DNA of 64,000 nt from Turnera subulata (lineage: Eukaryota > Streptophyta > Magnoliopsida > Malpighiales > Passifloraceae), in contig JAKUCV010007814.1 of the NCBI GenBank assembly GCA_028386065.3, forward strand, positions 101,057 to 165,056, given 5' to 3'. This document shows positions 10,218 through 21,369 of this stretch, one piece after another. Below the pieces are notes generated by a model, which worked only from the letters and a program-made list of their open reading frames with translations, had not been told where the DNA came from and did not search any database. Position numbers and translations under genes: made by a program. Within the stretch, counting starts at the first letter, position 1. Each line of letters starts with the position of its first letter.

Positions 10218-11568
10218 TGTTAGAACTAATGCCTCCTTGTCTTATACAGGAATTGATATTGACAAACCGACAATGATTCAAAATGATGACACACCCGAAG
10301 CAAAAAGAAATCGATCAAAGAACACAACTTGAAATGAAAAAGAGCACAAGAATTGAAGAGCAAAACTAGAAGATTTAAGAATCTAATTGTAAAAGGTTAA
10401 CTCTTAAATTCTTCCAAGATATTAGCTCAAGTCAAATCAGTTTTTTATCATGCATCAAAGAGCATCTCTTTTATCAATCATAAAAAATGACTTTCGAGCT
10501 CTAAAACATCGATGTTTGAGTTTATAACATCGATGTTCCAGCCTTCAGATGATTTATCAAAAATTGGCAGAAGCTCAAAACATCAATGCTGGCATCCCAA
10601 ACATCGAGGCTCTCATGACCAATTGCTTTGCAATATTTTTGACAGAACTAAAAAACATCGATGTTCTACTGAACAACATCGATGTTCTTTCAATCGTGGT
10701 TTTAAGATGTTTTGGGCAGAACTAAGAAAACATCGATGTTCTCATTAACAACATCGATGTTCTTACACTTATGGTCTTTAAATTGTTTGGCAGAATTCCA
10801 AAAACATCGATGTTCTATTTGGAAACATCGATGCTCCTGTGACCGTTAGACCAAAAATTCATATTTACTGGCCAAACATCGATGTTGTGATTCTAAACAT
10901 CGATCTTGTGCCATTATGTCAGATACCTTTTACAACTTTTAATGCTTATCTTTTCAAAAGGTGTTTAAGGAATGTTTTCCCAACGTCTATGTTAGTTTTC
11001 AGACTTATAAATAAAGATGTTAAACCTCTCCTTTTAACACAATCAACTCTCCACTCTTTAAGCATTCATTGTTATACATTCTTCCAAGTTTTTATGAGCT
11101 AATATCCTTGAGAATTGAAAATTGCCTTATAGTGCTTATCTTGTTGCTCATTATCCACTCTTTGAGAGAGCTTTTATTTTGAGTGATATAAGTGTAGTCA
11201 TACATCTTAAGAGAGGATTGTTCTCCTGTTGTAATTCATAGGAAGTGAGTTTTCTTTCTATGTGAGAAGTCTTGAAGTGAGGTATCTTCAAGCAAGAGTG
11301 TTGAAGTTCGTGTGACAAAAATTTTCAGGTTGTAAACGGTTCGTTAAGCATCCGGAAGCTTAACGTTGATAGTGAAATTTTCGAGAGAGTCTCTCGGAGG
11401 ACTAGACTAGCCACAAGTTGTGTGTGAACCAGTATAAAAATTTGGTGTCTTCTTTCCTTCATTCTTTTAATTCCGCATTTGTTCTTGCAAATTTTCATTT
11501 CGTCCATAAAACGCTGTCCACCACCACGCTGTCCACCACCCCTCTAGCGTAGGGCATATATTCTAACA
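10218..11568 (+). repeat. 3' LTR of the Sirevirus-like element
   Basis: Counterpart of 4787-6122, including the palindrome array and a TATA box at 11006-11013. Near its 3' end it carries a small duplication of ACGCTGTCCACCACC not seen in the 5' copy. Confidence 0.9.
10505..10907. promoter_or_regulatory. Palindrome array in the 3' LTR
   Basis: Units start at 10505, 10526, 10579, 10600, 10654, 10675, 10729, 10750, 10803, 10824, 10875 and 10896. The 21-bp within-pair spacing is again invariant. Units at 10579, 10600, 10824 and 10896 carry substitutions (for example AACATCAATGCT and AACATCGAGGCT), while the two units mutated in the 5' LTR are perfect here. The ancestral LTR therefore had twelve perfect units. 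Confidence 0.85.
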
Positions 11569-13025
11569 CTATGAACCATAGGCCCGTGACTTGGAGATAT
11601 AGTTTTGGGAGTGGTAAGTGGACTAGTTGGGCTAGACTTTAACTCACGGTTGCATTGCACAAGCATGAATGTTTTTGTTTAGTTCTTTGTGTGATAGTGG
11701 TATCTATGTGTTTAGGCACAAGACATAAGTCGGGAGCAGCAGGATCTAGTGCTGGTCAGGCAGAGCGTCTTCATATCTGGGTGACTCTATAAGACTTATA
11801 TACTTGTATGCGAATACTTATTGGTATGGTTAGATAGTACTACTTGCTGAGTATGCTGCATGCTATTGACTGTGTTGTGTACTTGTTACTTATATGTTGG
11901 AATGCTATGCATGATGTTTATGAGCTGTATTGCCAGGTTAAACACTATGAGCTGTTATTGCCATGCTGTAATATGTGTTGTTTTGCTATATCATGTATAT
12001 TGTGAGCCTGAGGCTCTGTTTAAAGAAAACTCTGTAATGGTACACAACCTATTTATAACTCTGAGGAGCACTTAAACAAACTTCATAATTGGTATCATAA
12101 TATACCTGGGTAACAAACATTCTACTATGGGGCTATTGACCGGTAGCACTGAGTGGGAGAATGGGTACCCCTCGGGATTTGTGTTGGATAATAACATAGA
12201 GTTTTAGAGACGCTGCCTTGGGGATTAGATGGATGCGCCCCTTGGTTAGTTTAGTACTGAGAGCATCCCTTAGAGAGACGTCGGCCACCTGAGGTGTTTC
12301 TGTGGTTAGTTTTGTTTTGGATCTTATCCCTTCCAATGTGATTATATTTTGGGTTGAGCCCTGGACTGATCTGTCCCTACCGCGCCCGATGCACACAATG
12401 GAGGGCCCTTAATAATAAAAGCAATAAAGAATATAAACAGATAATTCACATAACTCTTATGTGTGTGGTATTTTGACACGTGTTGATCGTGTGTGTATAC
12501 TTGTGCTCGTGGGCTTACTCACCCTACGAGCCTGTCTTCGTGTGCCTGTATATTTGTCTTATATTGTACATTGAGTAGGCGACTCATATAAATCGCCACT
12601 ATGGTTTTACAGATCATTAGTAGAATGTTGACGGTCGCTCTTACCTCGAGTATCAGACTCTTTCATATCAGCAAGTAGCCGTGTTTCCTTCCTGGTGAAT
12701 CTATAGGGTTGACACTTCATATGTTCTACACTTGTCATTGACTTTGTTGTTGTTATTTTTTCGCTGCGTATTTTGCTGGGATACTGTTTTGGTTCCTGTG
12801 GATTTTGATCAGTTGTTATTCCGGTTGGTTTAACCGGGTATTACCTTGGCTAGTTAAGCCTGATTTATATTTGACTCTTTGTATCCTGATATTTATCTTT
12901 GGTTACTCTGAGATATTGAGTTGATGTTTTTACACAGAGTTTGACATCCCTGGACTTAAGGGTATTTTGGCCATTTTATAATTGTTTATGTTTTGTATTA
13001 TCGTTTTTGGGATGCGGTCGTTTCA

Positions 13026-13357
13026 CTAAGAATGCAACTTGAACATTTCGAGCATGATGTTCTAAATCATCCTGAGTTGGAAGGTTTATCAAGTGTTAAT
13101 GAATTATGTCAATGGCTAGTCAAACATGAAAAGCAGAGATATATCCACTAATGATTAGACTGGTGTTGACTCTTCCAGTATCAACAACTACTGAGCGCGC
13201 ATTTTCTGTGATGAAGATTATCAAGACAAGACTTCAAAATAAGATGAAAAATCAATTTTTGAATGATTTCTTAATCATTTATATTGAGAAGAAAATTGCC
13301 AAGAAATTCACTCAAGATTCAATCATTAAAAATCTACGTCAATCTCAACTTAGTTAA
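13026..13357 (+). pseudogene. hAT transposase C-terminal dimerisation region
   Basis: Continues the coding thread broken at 3051. EHDVLNHPELEGLSSVNELC precedes a stop near 13148, then IRLVLTLPVSTTTERAFSVM, KTRLQNKMKNQFLNDFLIIY and a lysine-rich end, closing at 13357. The LTLPVSTTTERAFS motif is the hAT C-terminal dimerisation signature (Dimer_Tnp_hAT). The position right after the solo LTR and its CTAAG duplication shows that the LTR inserted into the transposase gene. Confidence 0.85.
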
Positions 13358-13497
13358 ATGAAATAAATTTCTTTTGACATTATTTAATATCAATTTTTTT
13401 TATTTTTTAGTGTTTAATTTTTAGATATCATTATCTATAAACAAATGTAATTCATATTTTTTGTTCCCCTAAAAATTTAGCCTAGCTTCGCCATTGG

Positions 13498-14059
13498 TAT
13501 AGTCCTTCCAATAACAGTCTTATGAATATGCCAACCTAGTTCAAACCAAACTAAATGGTTAGATAGATTGGCTACCTATTGTTTTTTTTTTTTGATTTAT
13601 TCGGAATTAATTCAGGTCATATTTGGTTATGATAGGTTTTTATAAGATTTTTTTTTTTATGTATGCACAGGAACTCGAACATGAGATTACACTTATGCGG
13701 AATTTAATCGCTTAACTGGCTAACAATTTTTATGGTAGGAAAACAAATACAAGATAAATAGGTACAATAGAGAAATAAATACAGTAAACAAATATTATTA
13801 TTTATTTTTGATAACTTAATATATTATTACTAAAAAGACTCTTTGGGCAAAAATAATGAAACACATGAAAGAGAATAGTAGTAAGCGGAAGGATATAAAC
13901 TAATAAAATATTAGGCATAATATACTTCTAGTTTGCTTGGATAGAAGGAGAATGGCGGGAAGGGAGGGGAAAGGAGGAGAATGGAGGAGAATTTTTAATT
14001 TAATCTTGTTTGAAAAAAGAAGTTAATGGAGGGAAAGGAGAATTTTTTAACCTTGTTTG
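13498..14059. other. Spacer, no gene seen
   Basis: AT-rich with T runs and a purine-rich GGAGAATGG repeat near 13950-14045. No ORF with recognisable protein similarity. Confidence 0.5.
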
Positions 14060-14400
14060 AGTTTTTGGTACGGTTGGTACCCAACTTTCTTACATTGGGT
14101 CAATCGTGTACCTACAATTTTTCTTGAGACATTTATGTACCTGGAGTTTTAGCAGGTAAGTCAGTCATAGGTCTTGGGTTGGGCATGTGCTGACGTGGTT
14201 TCTGCCCAATTTTGGGCTGCTGCCCGTGGCTCAAAACGACGTAGCATCACCACGGTACGACATTGTTTAGCATCCATGTGGCAGGTGTGGGTCCCATCAT
14301 TCTCCAAGTAACTTTCCACCCAATTTGACAGGTTCAACCATAGAATTCCCTGGCCCAACATATGCCCAAAATACCAATTATAAACCTTCAATCATAACCA
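14060..14400. repeat. Left member of a ~330 bp inverted repeat pair
   Basis: It begins GTTTTTGGTACGGTTGG and contains TTGGGTCAATCGTGTACC, CAGTCATAGGTCTTGGG and CAAAACGACGTAG. The complement of each occurs in order at 23233-23562. Either two opposite copies of one repeat family or the long terminal inverted repeats of a composite element enclosing the Helitrons; no flanking duplication was found that decides it. Confidence 0.65.
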
Positions 14401-16729
14401 TTTTTTTTAAAAAAAAGGCCTTGCACTTTTAAATTTTAAAATAGTTTTATTAATCATGATAATTATAATGAGATAAAAGATTGACATACAAGTGGATCCT
14501 ACTTTTATTCCTAAATCACTTATTAATTTTCTTAAAAAATTTTAACCGGTATTTATCTTTTTTTTTTTACATAACGGTATTTATTTCACAATCTTAATCC
14601 TACTTACATTTTTTTTCTTTTTAAAAATTTAATGGAGCTAGAAATACCCTATGAGAATAGGATTTTCTTTTTTAAAAAGCATAATCTATTATATATATTA
14701 ATAGCTGAATCCCTCACCAGGTTTTGACACATAGGATTTTTAGAGTCTTGCTTTTTTGCTCTGTGTAGGCTTTGAGGTCTTTGTTTTTTGCCATGTGGAG
14801 AGTTTTAGGTGTTGTTTGATTGGCCCTTATTTTCATTATAATTATCCCAATTAGAGTTAAGGAAAAACCTAATTATACACGATCAGATTTTTTAGCAAGA
14901 TTAGTACTCTCCACAATCAGATTTTTTTTTTAACCATACAGTCCTAATTATACTATACTTTTAGCAAGATGAGTTACTCATTCATTTTGTTCCGATTTTT
15001 TAAAGAAAAATTTTCATAATTATCCCAATCAGAGTATGGGTAAAAACCAACTTATTGATTTTGTTCCGTTTTTTTTTTTAAAAAAAATTATCAGAAACTT
15101 ACTCCTCTCTTCCCTTGCGTGTCGGTTTTGTGCATGCATGTATCTTACACAAATTTCTGTATCTATTGGAAGTAAATTAAATATAAGAATTCATCACGAA
15201 TTGCATATTAGGAGTTATTTATATAGGCGGGGATCTACACACCCAAGACTCACGCTTTCCTGAGAGTTTTTTGGATGAGGAGAAACTTGATATTGATGAG
15301 CGATTTGTGTCACATTGTATTCTGGACATTCCTTATTGGTAAAGAGGTGTAGTTTTGTAGCTTAACTCTACTTGGCTAAACCAAATGTCGGTGTGAACAA
15401 ATTATGATATGAGCTGCACCATCAGAAAAATAAACTGAAAAAAAATGTTGGTTTTTTTTTTAAAAAAAGATACAGGATTAGATTATCAGAATAAAAAAAA
15501 ATAAAAAGAATTTGTAAAAAAGATACTGAGATTAGATTAAAAAGAAGTTAAACCCTCCAGGATCAGATTAAAAAAAAGTTAAACTCTCCATGAGATCAGA
15601 TTTAAAAAAACTTTAGCCCATTTATTTTGTTCTGATTTTTTAACAAATAAATTTAATTAATAATTGTTAAACTCTTATCTCTAAATATTTATAAATACAG
15701 GTACAGGTTTTGTTTTTGATACTGTTTCCTCTCCATTTATTCTTCTCTGTTTTCCTACTTTTTTTAGTTTGCAGTACGTACTATTCTTATTCTTTTTTTT
15801 TGTTCTCTATACAATACTATTTTTGTTTTTAAGTTCCTGTATCTAATACAGTTTGTTTAAAGAAACAAAAAAGTATAATCACACAGAGAAATCCGGATGT
15901 TAGTACATTGATGTACGAATACAATTTCTGTGTTTTACAGTTTCTTTACAATTCTTTTTTTTTTAAGTTTCTGCTCATACAGTTTCTTTTCAGAAACAAA
16001 AAATGAAAACATACTGAGAAATCCTAATGTCAGTACAATGTAATCCGGATACAGCTCCTGTATTTTACAGTTTCTTTACAATTCTATTTTGTCTATTTTG
16101 TTTTAAAATTTTGTGTGTCTCTTATAGTTTCTTTTGAGAAACAAAAAATTGAAAACACACAGAGAAAATCCAGATGTCAGTACAATGAAATTCGGATACA
16201 GTTTCTGTGTTTTACAGTTTCTTTTCAGTTTCTTTTCTATTCTACTTTGATTTTTAAGTATTTATGTCTGTGAAAATTTAAATTTAAATTTTTTATTTTC
16301 TATTTGTATTGTACTTGTTTTCCCCCCCTCATTTTTTTCTATTATTTTTCCCATCCATTGCATTTGTTTTCTTTACCAGTATTTTATATTATTTTCCATT
16401 TTTGGGCATTATGTTGGTTTTTTTTAATTTCCTTGAATTTAATATTTTTTCCTATTTTCTTTTACATTGCATTAGTTTTTAAAAATTATCCAGTATTCTA
16501 TATTTTTTTCCATTTTTTTGGCATTGTGTTAATTTCTTTCAATTTCCTTGAATTAAATATTATTTTCCTGTGTTAGTTTTTTGTTTTTCAGTTTCCTTTT
16601 TTTTCTTTCTTTTAGTATGTATTTTAGTAAGTATTAATATTTTTAAGAATTTATATAAAATAAAATACTTTTTTTTGTGTTACACTTTAATTATATATTT
16701 AAATTTGTATAATATATTATTTTTTTCAG

Positions 16730-17906
16730 GAGAATGAATATTCATACATTGGATGAATTGACCCCTGACAAGGATTCATGGATAATTCAAGTTAGGGTTT
16801 CAAGGATGTGGGAGTCTTTGAATACCAAATTACAAAATCTTCTTATCAGTTTAGATTTGGTTCTAATTGATTCAAATGTATGCTTATTTGTTTTTATTTT
16901 TTCCATTATTATTTAATTTTCACGAAATTTTTATTAAAAAAATGACGGTAATAATAATTTCCATTGGATTTTTTATTTTCTTTTATTTTTATTATATTTC
17001 CTTTACATTGTATTAGTCTTTTTAAATTTTCCAGTATTATGTACATTTTTATATTTTTTGTTTGTATTTTATTTGTTTTTTTCCTCATTTATAGTATATA
17101 TTTTTTCCCCTTCCATTACGTCTGTTTTTTTCCAGTATTATATAGTAAGATAGTTTGTCATTTTCAGAGTAAGATAGTTTGTCATTTTCTTTGACTTCAT
17201 TTTCTTTTAAATATTATTTTAAACATTTTTTTTGTTAATCACATTTCAGGAATGATAAGTATCAAGTTACTTTGTGGGGAGTTCAAGCAGAAATGTTTTC
17301 TAAGAAATTCTTAAATGATGAAACTGGTCCTTATGTTGTGATTTTTACGTCTTTATTAATGTTTCAGAGTATGTTTCTCTTTTTAATTTTTTTCTTTAAG
17401 AATAAATTCTTTTAAACTATTTTTCCACTTATATTTTTTACCTATTAATTTTTTGAATGCAGGGTCCTATACTTTATCATCAACTAATGCCACGAAATTC
17501 TACAGTAATTTGGATATACCAGAAGTGAAACAGAAATTAGAAAGGTTTGAATATTCACTTAATTTAAAATTTATTATTTTAATCATACATTAACTATAAT
17601 AAATTGCAGTTTGGGATCTTCAAGTGGCGATGTTCCAATTACACAAGTTGAATCACACAAATATGTTTCCTTTCAAGAACAGATGCTAGAAAACAGAAAG
17701 ACTACAAAACAAATTCAAGAGATGGCAAATGAGCCAATAGACGTTGAAGATCTTAAGGTTACATTACATGCAAAGATCAAAGAAGTACAGAATAGGTTTG
17801 GTTGGTGCTACTTTGCATGTCAAAACTGTTGGAAGAAAATAGATAGAGATGATCCATCAAAGTCCTGCTCGAGTTGTAATTCTAAGTGTGAATTACCTTC
17901 TATCAG
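16730..17906 (+). pseudogene. RPA70-like single-strand DNA-binding protein carried by the Helitron, exon remnants
   Basis: Four exon-like blocks with GT/AG edges: 16730-16877 (LDELTPDKDSWIIQVRVSRM, an OB-fold start), 17250-17368 (DKYQVTLWGVQAEMFSKKF, GPYVVIFTSLLMFQ), 17463-17544 (YTLSSTNATKFYSNLDIP) and 17610-17906. The last ends in a C-X2-C...C-X2-C zinc-finger pattern (CYFACQNCWKK, CSSCNSKC). Plant Helitrons often carry such RPA1-like genes; the protein is thought to coat displaced single strands during rolling-circle transposition. The open frame runs into the N gap directly after the zinc finger, so the 3' end is unknown. Introns are T-rich and short. It might be intact to the gap, but I cannot show it. 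Confidence 0.65.
16799..17145 (+). repeat. Direct repeat, first copy (second at ~19440-19790)
   Basis: Begins CAAGGATGTGGGAGTCTTTG and recurs after the helicase at about 19440 with the same exon (TTACAAAATCTTCTTATCAG) and the start of the following T-rich intron. The second copy has small differences and lacks the ATG-containing upstream part. It shows a partial tandem duplication of the RPA exon around the helicase segment. Confidence 0.75.
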
Positions 17907-17909
17907 GTT

Positions 17910-18325
17910 NNNNNNNNNNNNNNNNNNNNNNNNNNNNNNNNNNNNNNNNNNNNNNNNNNNNNNNNNNNNNNNNNNNNNNNNNNNNNNNNNNNNNNNNNNN
18001 NNNNNNNNNNNNNNNNNNNNNNNNNNNNNNNNNNNNNNNNNNNNNNNNNNNNNNNNNNNNNNNNNNNNNNNNNNNNNNNNNNNNNNNNNNNNNNNNNNNN
18101 NNNNNNNNNNNNNNNNNNNNNNNNNNNNNNNNNNNNNNNNNNNNNNNNNNNNNNNNNNNNNNNNNNNNNNNNNNNNNNNNNNNNNNNNNNNNNNNNNNNN
18201 NNNNNNNNNNNNNNNNNNNNNNNNNNNNNNNNNNNNNNNNNNNNNNNNNNNNNNNNNNNNNNNNNNNNNNNNNNNNNNNNNNNNNNNNNNNNNNNNNNNN
18301 NNNNNNNNNNNNNNNNNNNNNNNNN
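17910..18325. other. Assembly gap (416 N)
   Basis: A run of N. Several long 'ORFs' drawn across it are meaningless. The length is as given in the sequence and may not be the true gap length. Confidence 0.99.
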
Positions 18326-18462
18326 AATACAAACAAAAATTGCCAAGAAGGTGGAGACAAAGAGACATGCTCTACAATTTCAGTTCGAGAAGAATCAAAT
18401 CCATTACAAAATGATAGGAAAAACAAAAAACAAAAAATTATTCATCTTGATGGTTAGGAGAA

Positions 18463-19338
18463 TTGTTTTTACCTATTATGGTAATGATGCATTTATTTGG
18501 CATTTGTATGCAAAATGACGTGGTAGTTCAAATTACTAGAATTAATTTAGTTTCTGTTTACATGGGAGAAGATGAAAGTTGGATAAAAATTCCAAAAAAA
18601 TTGCTACTGCTTTCATATGACAATTCATTTGACACAATATTCAGCTCAACATATCCTAACTTTGGATTGAATTATAAAGATCCAGAATATCTCCAGGAGA
18701 GGGCAAGATTGGCGCCAACAAATGAAGTAGTTACAGAAATGAATCACTACATCATGGCAAAAATTGATGAAGAAGAACAAACATTCCTCAGCAGTGACAA
18801 CATTTGTACACATTCAACATCAATACCAGAGCATGACATGCTTTATCCAGTTGAATTTTTGAACAAAATCAGGATGCCAGGAATACCAAACCACGAGCTG
18901 AAACTCAAAGTTGGAGTACCGATTATGCTGTTATGCAATATCAATCAGAAGGCAGGACTATGCAATGGTACAAGGCTAATAGTCACACAAATGGGTAAGT
19001 GGTTCATTGAGGCAGAAAAGATTTCTGAAATGAAACAGGGGAGCAAAGTTTATATACCAAGAACAACAATGACTACAGACACAAAATGGCCATTCAAGCT
19101 GAAAAGAAGACAATTCCCAGTTGCAATATGTTATGCTATGGCGATAAACAAAAGTCAAGGTCAGTCACTAAAAAGTGTTGGGTTATATCTTCCGAAACAA
19201 GTTTTCACACATGGTCAACTGTATGTTGCTGTTTCACGTGTAACAAGCAGAGAAGGATTACGCATATTGGTGGATGATAATGAATGTACTGAAAAAAATA
19301 TCATGAAAAATATTCTGTACCATGAAATTTTTGGTTAA
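18463..19338 (+). pseudogene. Helitron PIF1-like helicase, C-terminal fragment
   Basis: An uninterrupted 291-codon frame matching the C-terminal part of Helitron/PIF1 SF1 helicases: [91 protein letters not shown] and [17 protein letters not shown]. The last two are motifs V and VI of the ATP-dependent motor. Walker A/B motifs and the whole Rep nuclease region are absent, although a few hundred bases of coding could lie in the N gap. The ATG at 18463 is simply the first in the frame and lies in degraded text, so it is not a credible start. The absence of stops over 290 codons suggests recent decay or recent capture. Confidence 0.75.
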
Positions 19339-19439
19339 GATAGAAATAAGACATTTCTCATTCAATTTCTCAATTATCTTATTATATAACGAAATTTTTT
19401 CTTTAAACACTATAAAACTAATTGAAGGATGTGGGAGTC

Positions 19440-19790
19440 AAGGATGTGGGAGTCTTTGAATACCAAATTACAAAATCTTCTTATCAGTTTAGATTTGGTT
19501 CTAATTGATTCAAAGGTATACTTATTTGTTTTTATTTTTTCCATTATTATTTAATTTTCACGAAATTTATATAAAAAATTGACGGCAATATTAATTTCCA
19601 TTGGATTTTTTTATTTTCTTTTATTTTTATTATATTTCCTTTACATTGTATTAGTCTTTTTAAATTGTCCAGTATTATTTACAATTTTATATTTTTTGTT
19701 TGTATTTTATTTATTTTTTTCCTCATTTATAATATATATTTTTCTCCTTCTATTACATTTGTTTTTTTCCAGTATTATATATTATTTTCC
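19440..19790 (+). repeat. Direct repeat, second copy of RPA exon and intron
   Basis: Matches 16799-17145 in the same orientation. The preceding bases GATGTGGGAGTCAAGGATGTGGGAGTC contain a short local duplication at the junction. No downstream RPA exons follow, so this is a truncated copy. Confidence 0.75.
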
Positions 19791-20867
19791 AATTCTTTGG
19801 TATTATGATGGTTTTTTTAATTTTCCTGAATTTAATTTTTTTGCTTTTTTCTTTTACATTGCACTAGTTTAATTTTTGTCAATTTTCTTGAAATAAATAT
19901 TATTTTCCTATTTGTTATACATTGTGTTAGTTTTTTCCGAGAATATTATGTTATATTTCTATTCTTTGGCATTGTTTTTTTTAAATTTTATTGAATATTT
20001 TCAAAAACAAAATCGTGGTAATATATGAGATTTTATTTGATATTAAATATTAAATATTAAGTAGTGTAAGTATTAAAATAAAAAAAATTTCATGCCACTT
20101 AAATTTTTAGCAATTAAAAAAATTTGAAATTAATTTTTTTTGCTTTAATTTTTTTGGCATTGTTTCTGTTTTTTTAGTTACCCTAATTCGTTTACTATTT
20201 TGATTTTTTTAAAGGCTATTGTGTTAGTTTTCTTTATTTTTTGGATTATATATAATTTACTTTTTTTTGCATTGTGTTTTTTTAAAAACTAAATCTGATT
20301 TATTTATATTAAAGAAAAAATAGAACAACAAAAAAAATATATATAGAAAGGAAAAGGTTTAATTATAAGAAATATTTTTATTAAAAAAAAGAATTAAACT
20401 TGAAAAAAATTCTAAAAAAAAACAAAGAGGAAGGATGATGCATAAAAATAATTAATATATTAGTGGACAAAAAAACCCCAAAAAAAAAGAGAATCAATAA
20501 CAATAAAAAAATTTTTAAAAATAAAGTGTTTCTAAAAAATATAATCTATTTATATTAAAAAAACAAAAAAAATTATTTTATAACATAAATTAATATAAAA
20601 AATTAGTAGCAAAAAATTGTTACCCACTAAAAGTGAATACAAAAAATTATTCAGTTGTTGTGTTTGTGGAGAAAAATTTCGGAAATATTGGCTTAAAGAA
20701 TGAATAATTTCTTTTTTAAGAAACGGGATACAAATTTAAAAAACAATATGTTTTAAAAAAAATAGTATACTTATTAAAAATTTTATTGAAAAATATTTAA
20801 AATTTATACTAACCAAGTTTTTTCCTAAATAAGTTTTATGTGTATACTTTTAAAAAACTAACCATGT

Positions 20868-20892
20868 CCGTGTAATTCACGGGTAGTATTAG
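20868..20892 (+). other. Upstream, degenerate Helitron 3' terminus
   Basis: CCGTGTAATTCACGGG hairpin followed by TAGTATTAG and T, preceded by AAAAAACTAACCATG. It resembles the functional-looking end at 21339-21369 (AATACTAACCAAGCCCG...CTAGT) but ends TTAG instead of CTAG. It looks like an older or duplicated terminus read through by the present element. Confidence 0.5.
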
Positions 20893-21338
20893 TTTTAAGA
20901 ATTTTATTTCCTAGATTTCTATTCATTTTTTTTTACATAATATTAGCACTTAATATTTTATATTTTATATTTTAGTATTAGATTTCTAAGTTCAAAATTT
21001 TAACAAATATACCACTTAATATTTTATACGGCCATTAGCGAGCTTGATTTTAGAATATTAATTAAATTTATATAATTCTAAATCAGAAAATATTAAATTG
21101 ACGATATATAAATATAAATTTGACCTGAAAATTGAATAAATTAATACAGGTATGCAATTGGAAAAAGAGGACCTCACTTAATATTTTATATGGCCATTAG
21201 TTTCAATTCTGTTTTTTTTAACAGATTGGTTGAGCAGCAAGTTTAATGCGTATACTGTTAAAAAAAATTTAAACCATACAATAATATAAAAAAATTTAAA
21301 AATTATAAAAAATATATTTTATTAAAAAAATACTAACC

Positions 21339-21369
21339 AAGCCCGTGGAATCTACGGGTAGTGAACTAG
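21339..21369 (+). other. Helitron 3' terminal hairpin and CTAG end
   Basis: GCCCGTGGAATCTACGGG can fold into a short hairpin, followed by TAGTGAACTAG and the host T. This is the canonical Helitron 3' end arrangement. Confidence 0.75.

Larger units (their letters stand above)
4787..11568 (+). mobile_element. Sirevirus-like Ty1-copia retrotransposon, non-autonomous deletion derivative
   Basis: Ends are TGTTAGAA...TTCTAACA, flanked by a perfect CTATG duplication (4782-4786 and 11569-11573). Order: 5' LTR 4787-6122, primer binding site, gag, a scrap of protease and post-integrase pol, an internal palindrome array, an env-like ORF, several purine-rich tracts, 3' LTR 10218-11568. Most of integrase and all of reverse transcriptase and RNase H are missing, so mobility would need enzymes in trans. 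A long gag with two zinc knuckles, an env-like ORF, repeated polypurine tracts and palindrome-rich non-coding DNA are traits of the Sirevirus branch of copia. The clade call is from these traits only. Confidence 0.85.
3052..13025 (+). mobile_element. Solo LTR of a gypsy (Tekay-like) retrotransposon, split by a copia insertion
   Basis: The insertion starts TGTAACGTCC and ends GTCGTTTCA, and is flanked by TTAAG (3047-3051) and CTAAG (13026-13030), a 5-bp target duplication with one mismatch. Without the nested element at 4787-11568 it is about 3.2 kb with no gag-pol, so it reads as a solo LTR. Its start and end resemble the 2.8 kb LTR at 36103-38944 (TGTAACAACCC...GGGGCGTTTCA). The stretch 3400-3900 is pyrimidine-rich, with CT tracts that create long meaningless ORFs on both strands. 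Sequence from 11569 to 13025 is the right part of the LTR and holds no gene. Confidence 0.75.
1599..13497 (+). mobile_element. hAT-superfamily transposon remnant, interrupted by nested retroelements
   Basis: Transposase-like coding sequence lies in two blocks (1599-3051 and 13026-13357) separated by a 10 kb insertion with TG...CA ends. The right edge is set by AAATTTAGCCTAGCTTCGCC near 13475-13497, the complement of the GGCGAAGC/GGCTAAAT-type end common in this hAT group. The left terminal inverted repeat is not visible; a MITE abuts the first readable codons. The element is dead: it carries stops, frameshifts and the nested insertions. Confidence 0.7.
14695..21369 (+). mobile_element. Helitron with RPA-like and PIF1-helicase fragments
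   Basis: The 5' end is TCTATTATATATATTAATAG after an A. The 3' end is a GCCCGTGG...CTACGGG hairpin followed by CTAG and then T (21366-21370). TC start, hairpin plus CTRR end and insertion between A and T are Helitron rules. The inside is AT-rich, with an RPA-like gene fragment (16730-17906), an N gap, and the C-terminal part of the helicase (18463-19338). No Rep (HUH nuclease) domain is visible, unless it lay in the 416-base gap, which is too small for it. Confidence 0.8.

Noticed and set aside
17820..18457. Long ORFs spanning 17820-18457 on both strands
   Set aside because: They run through the N gap and have no sequence support.
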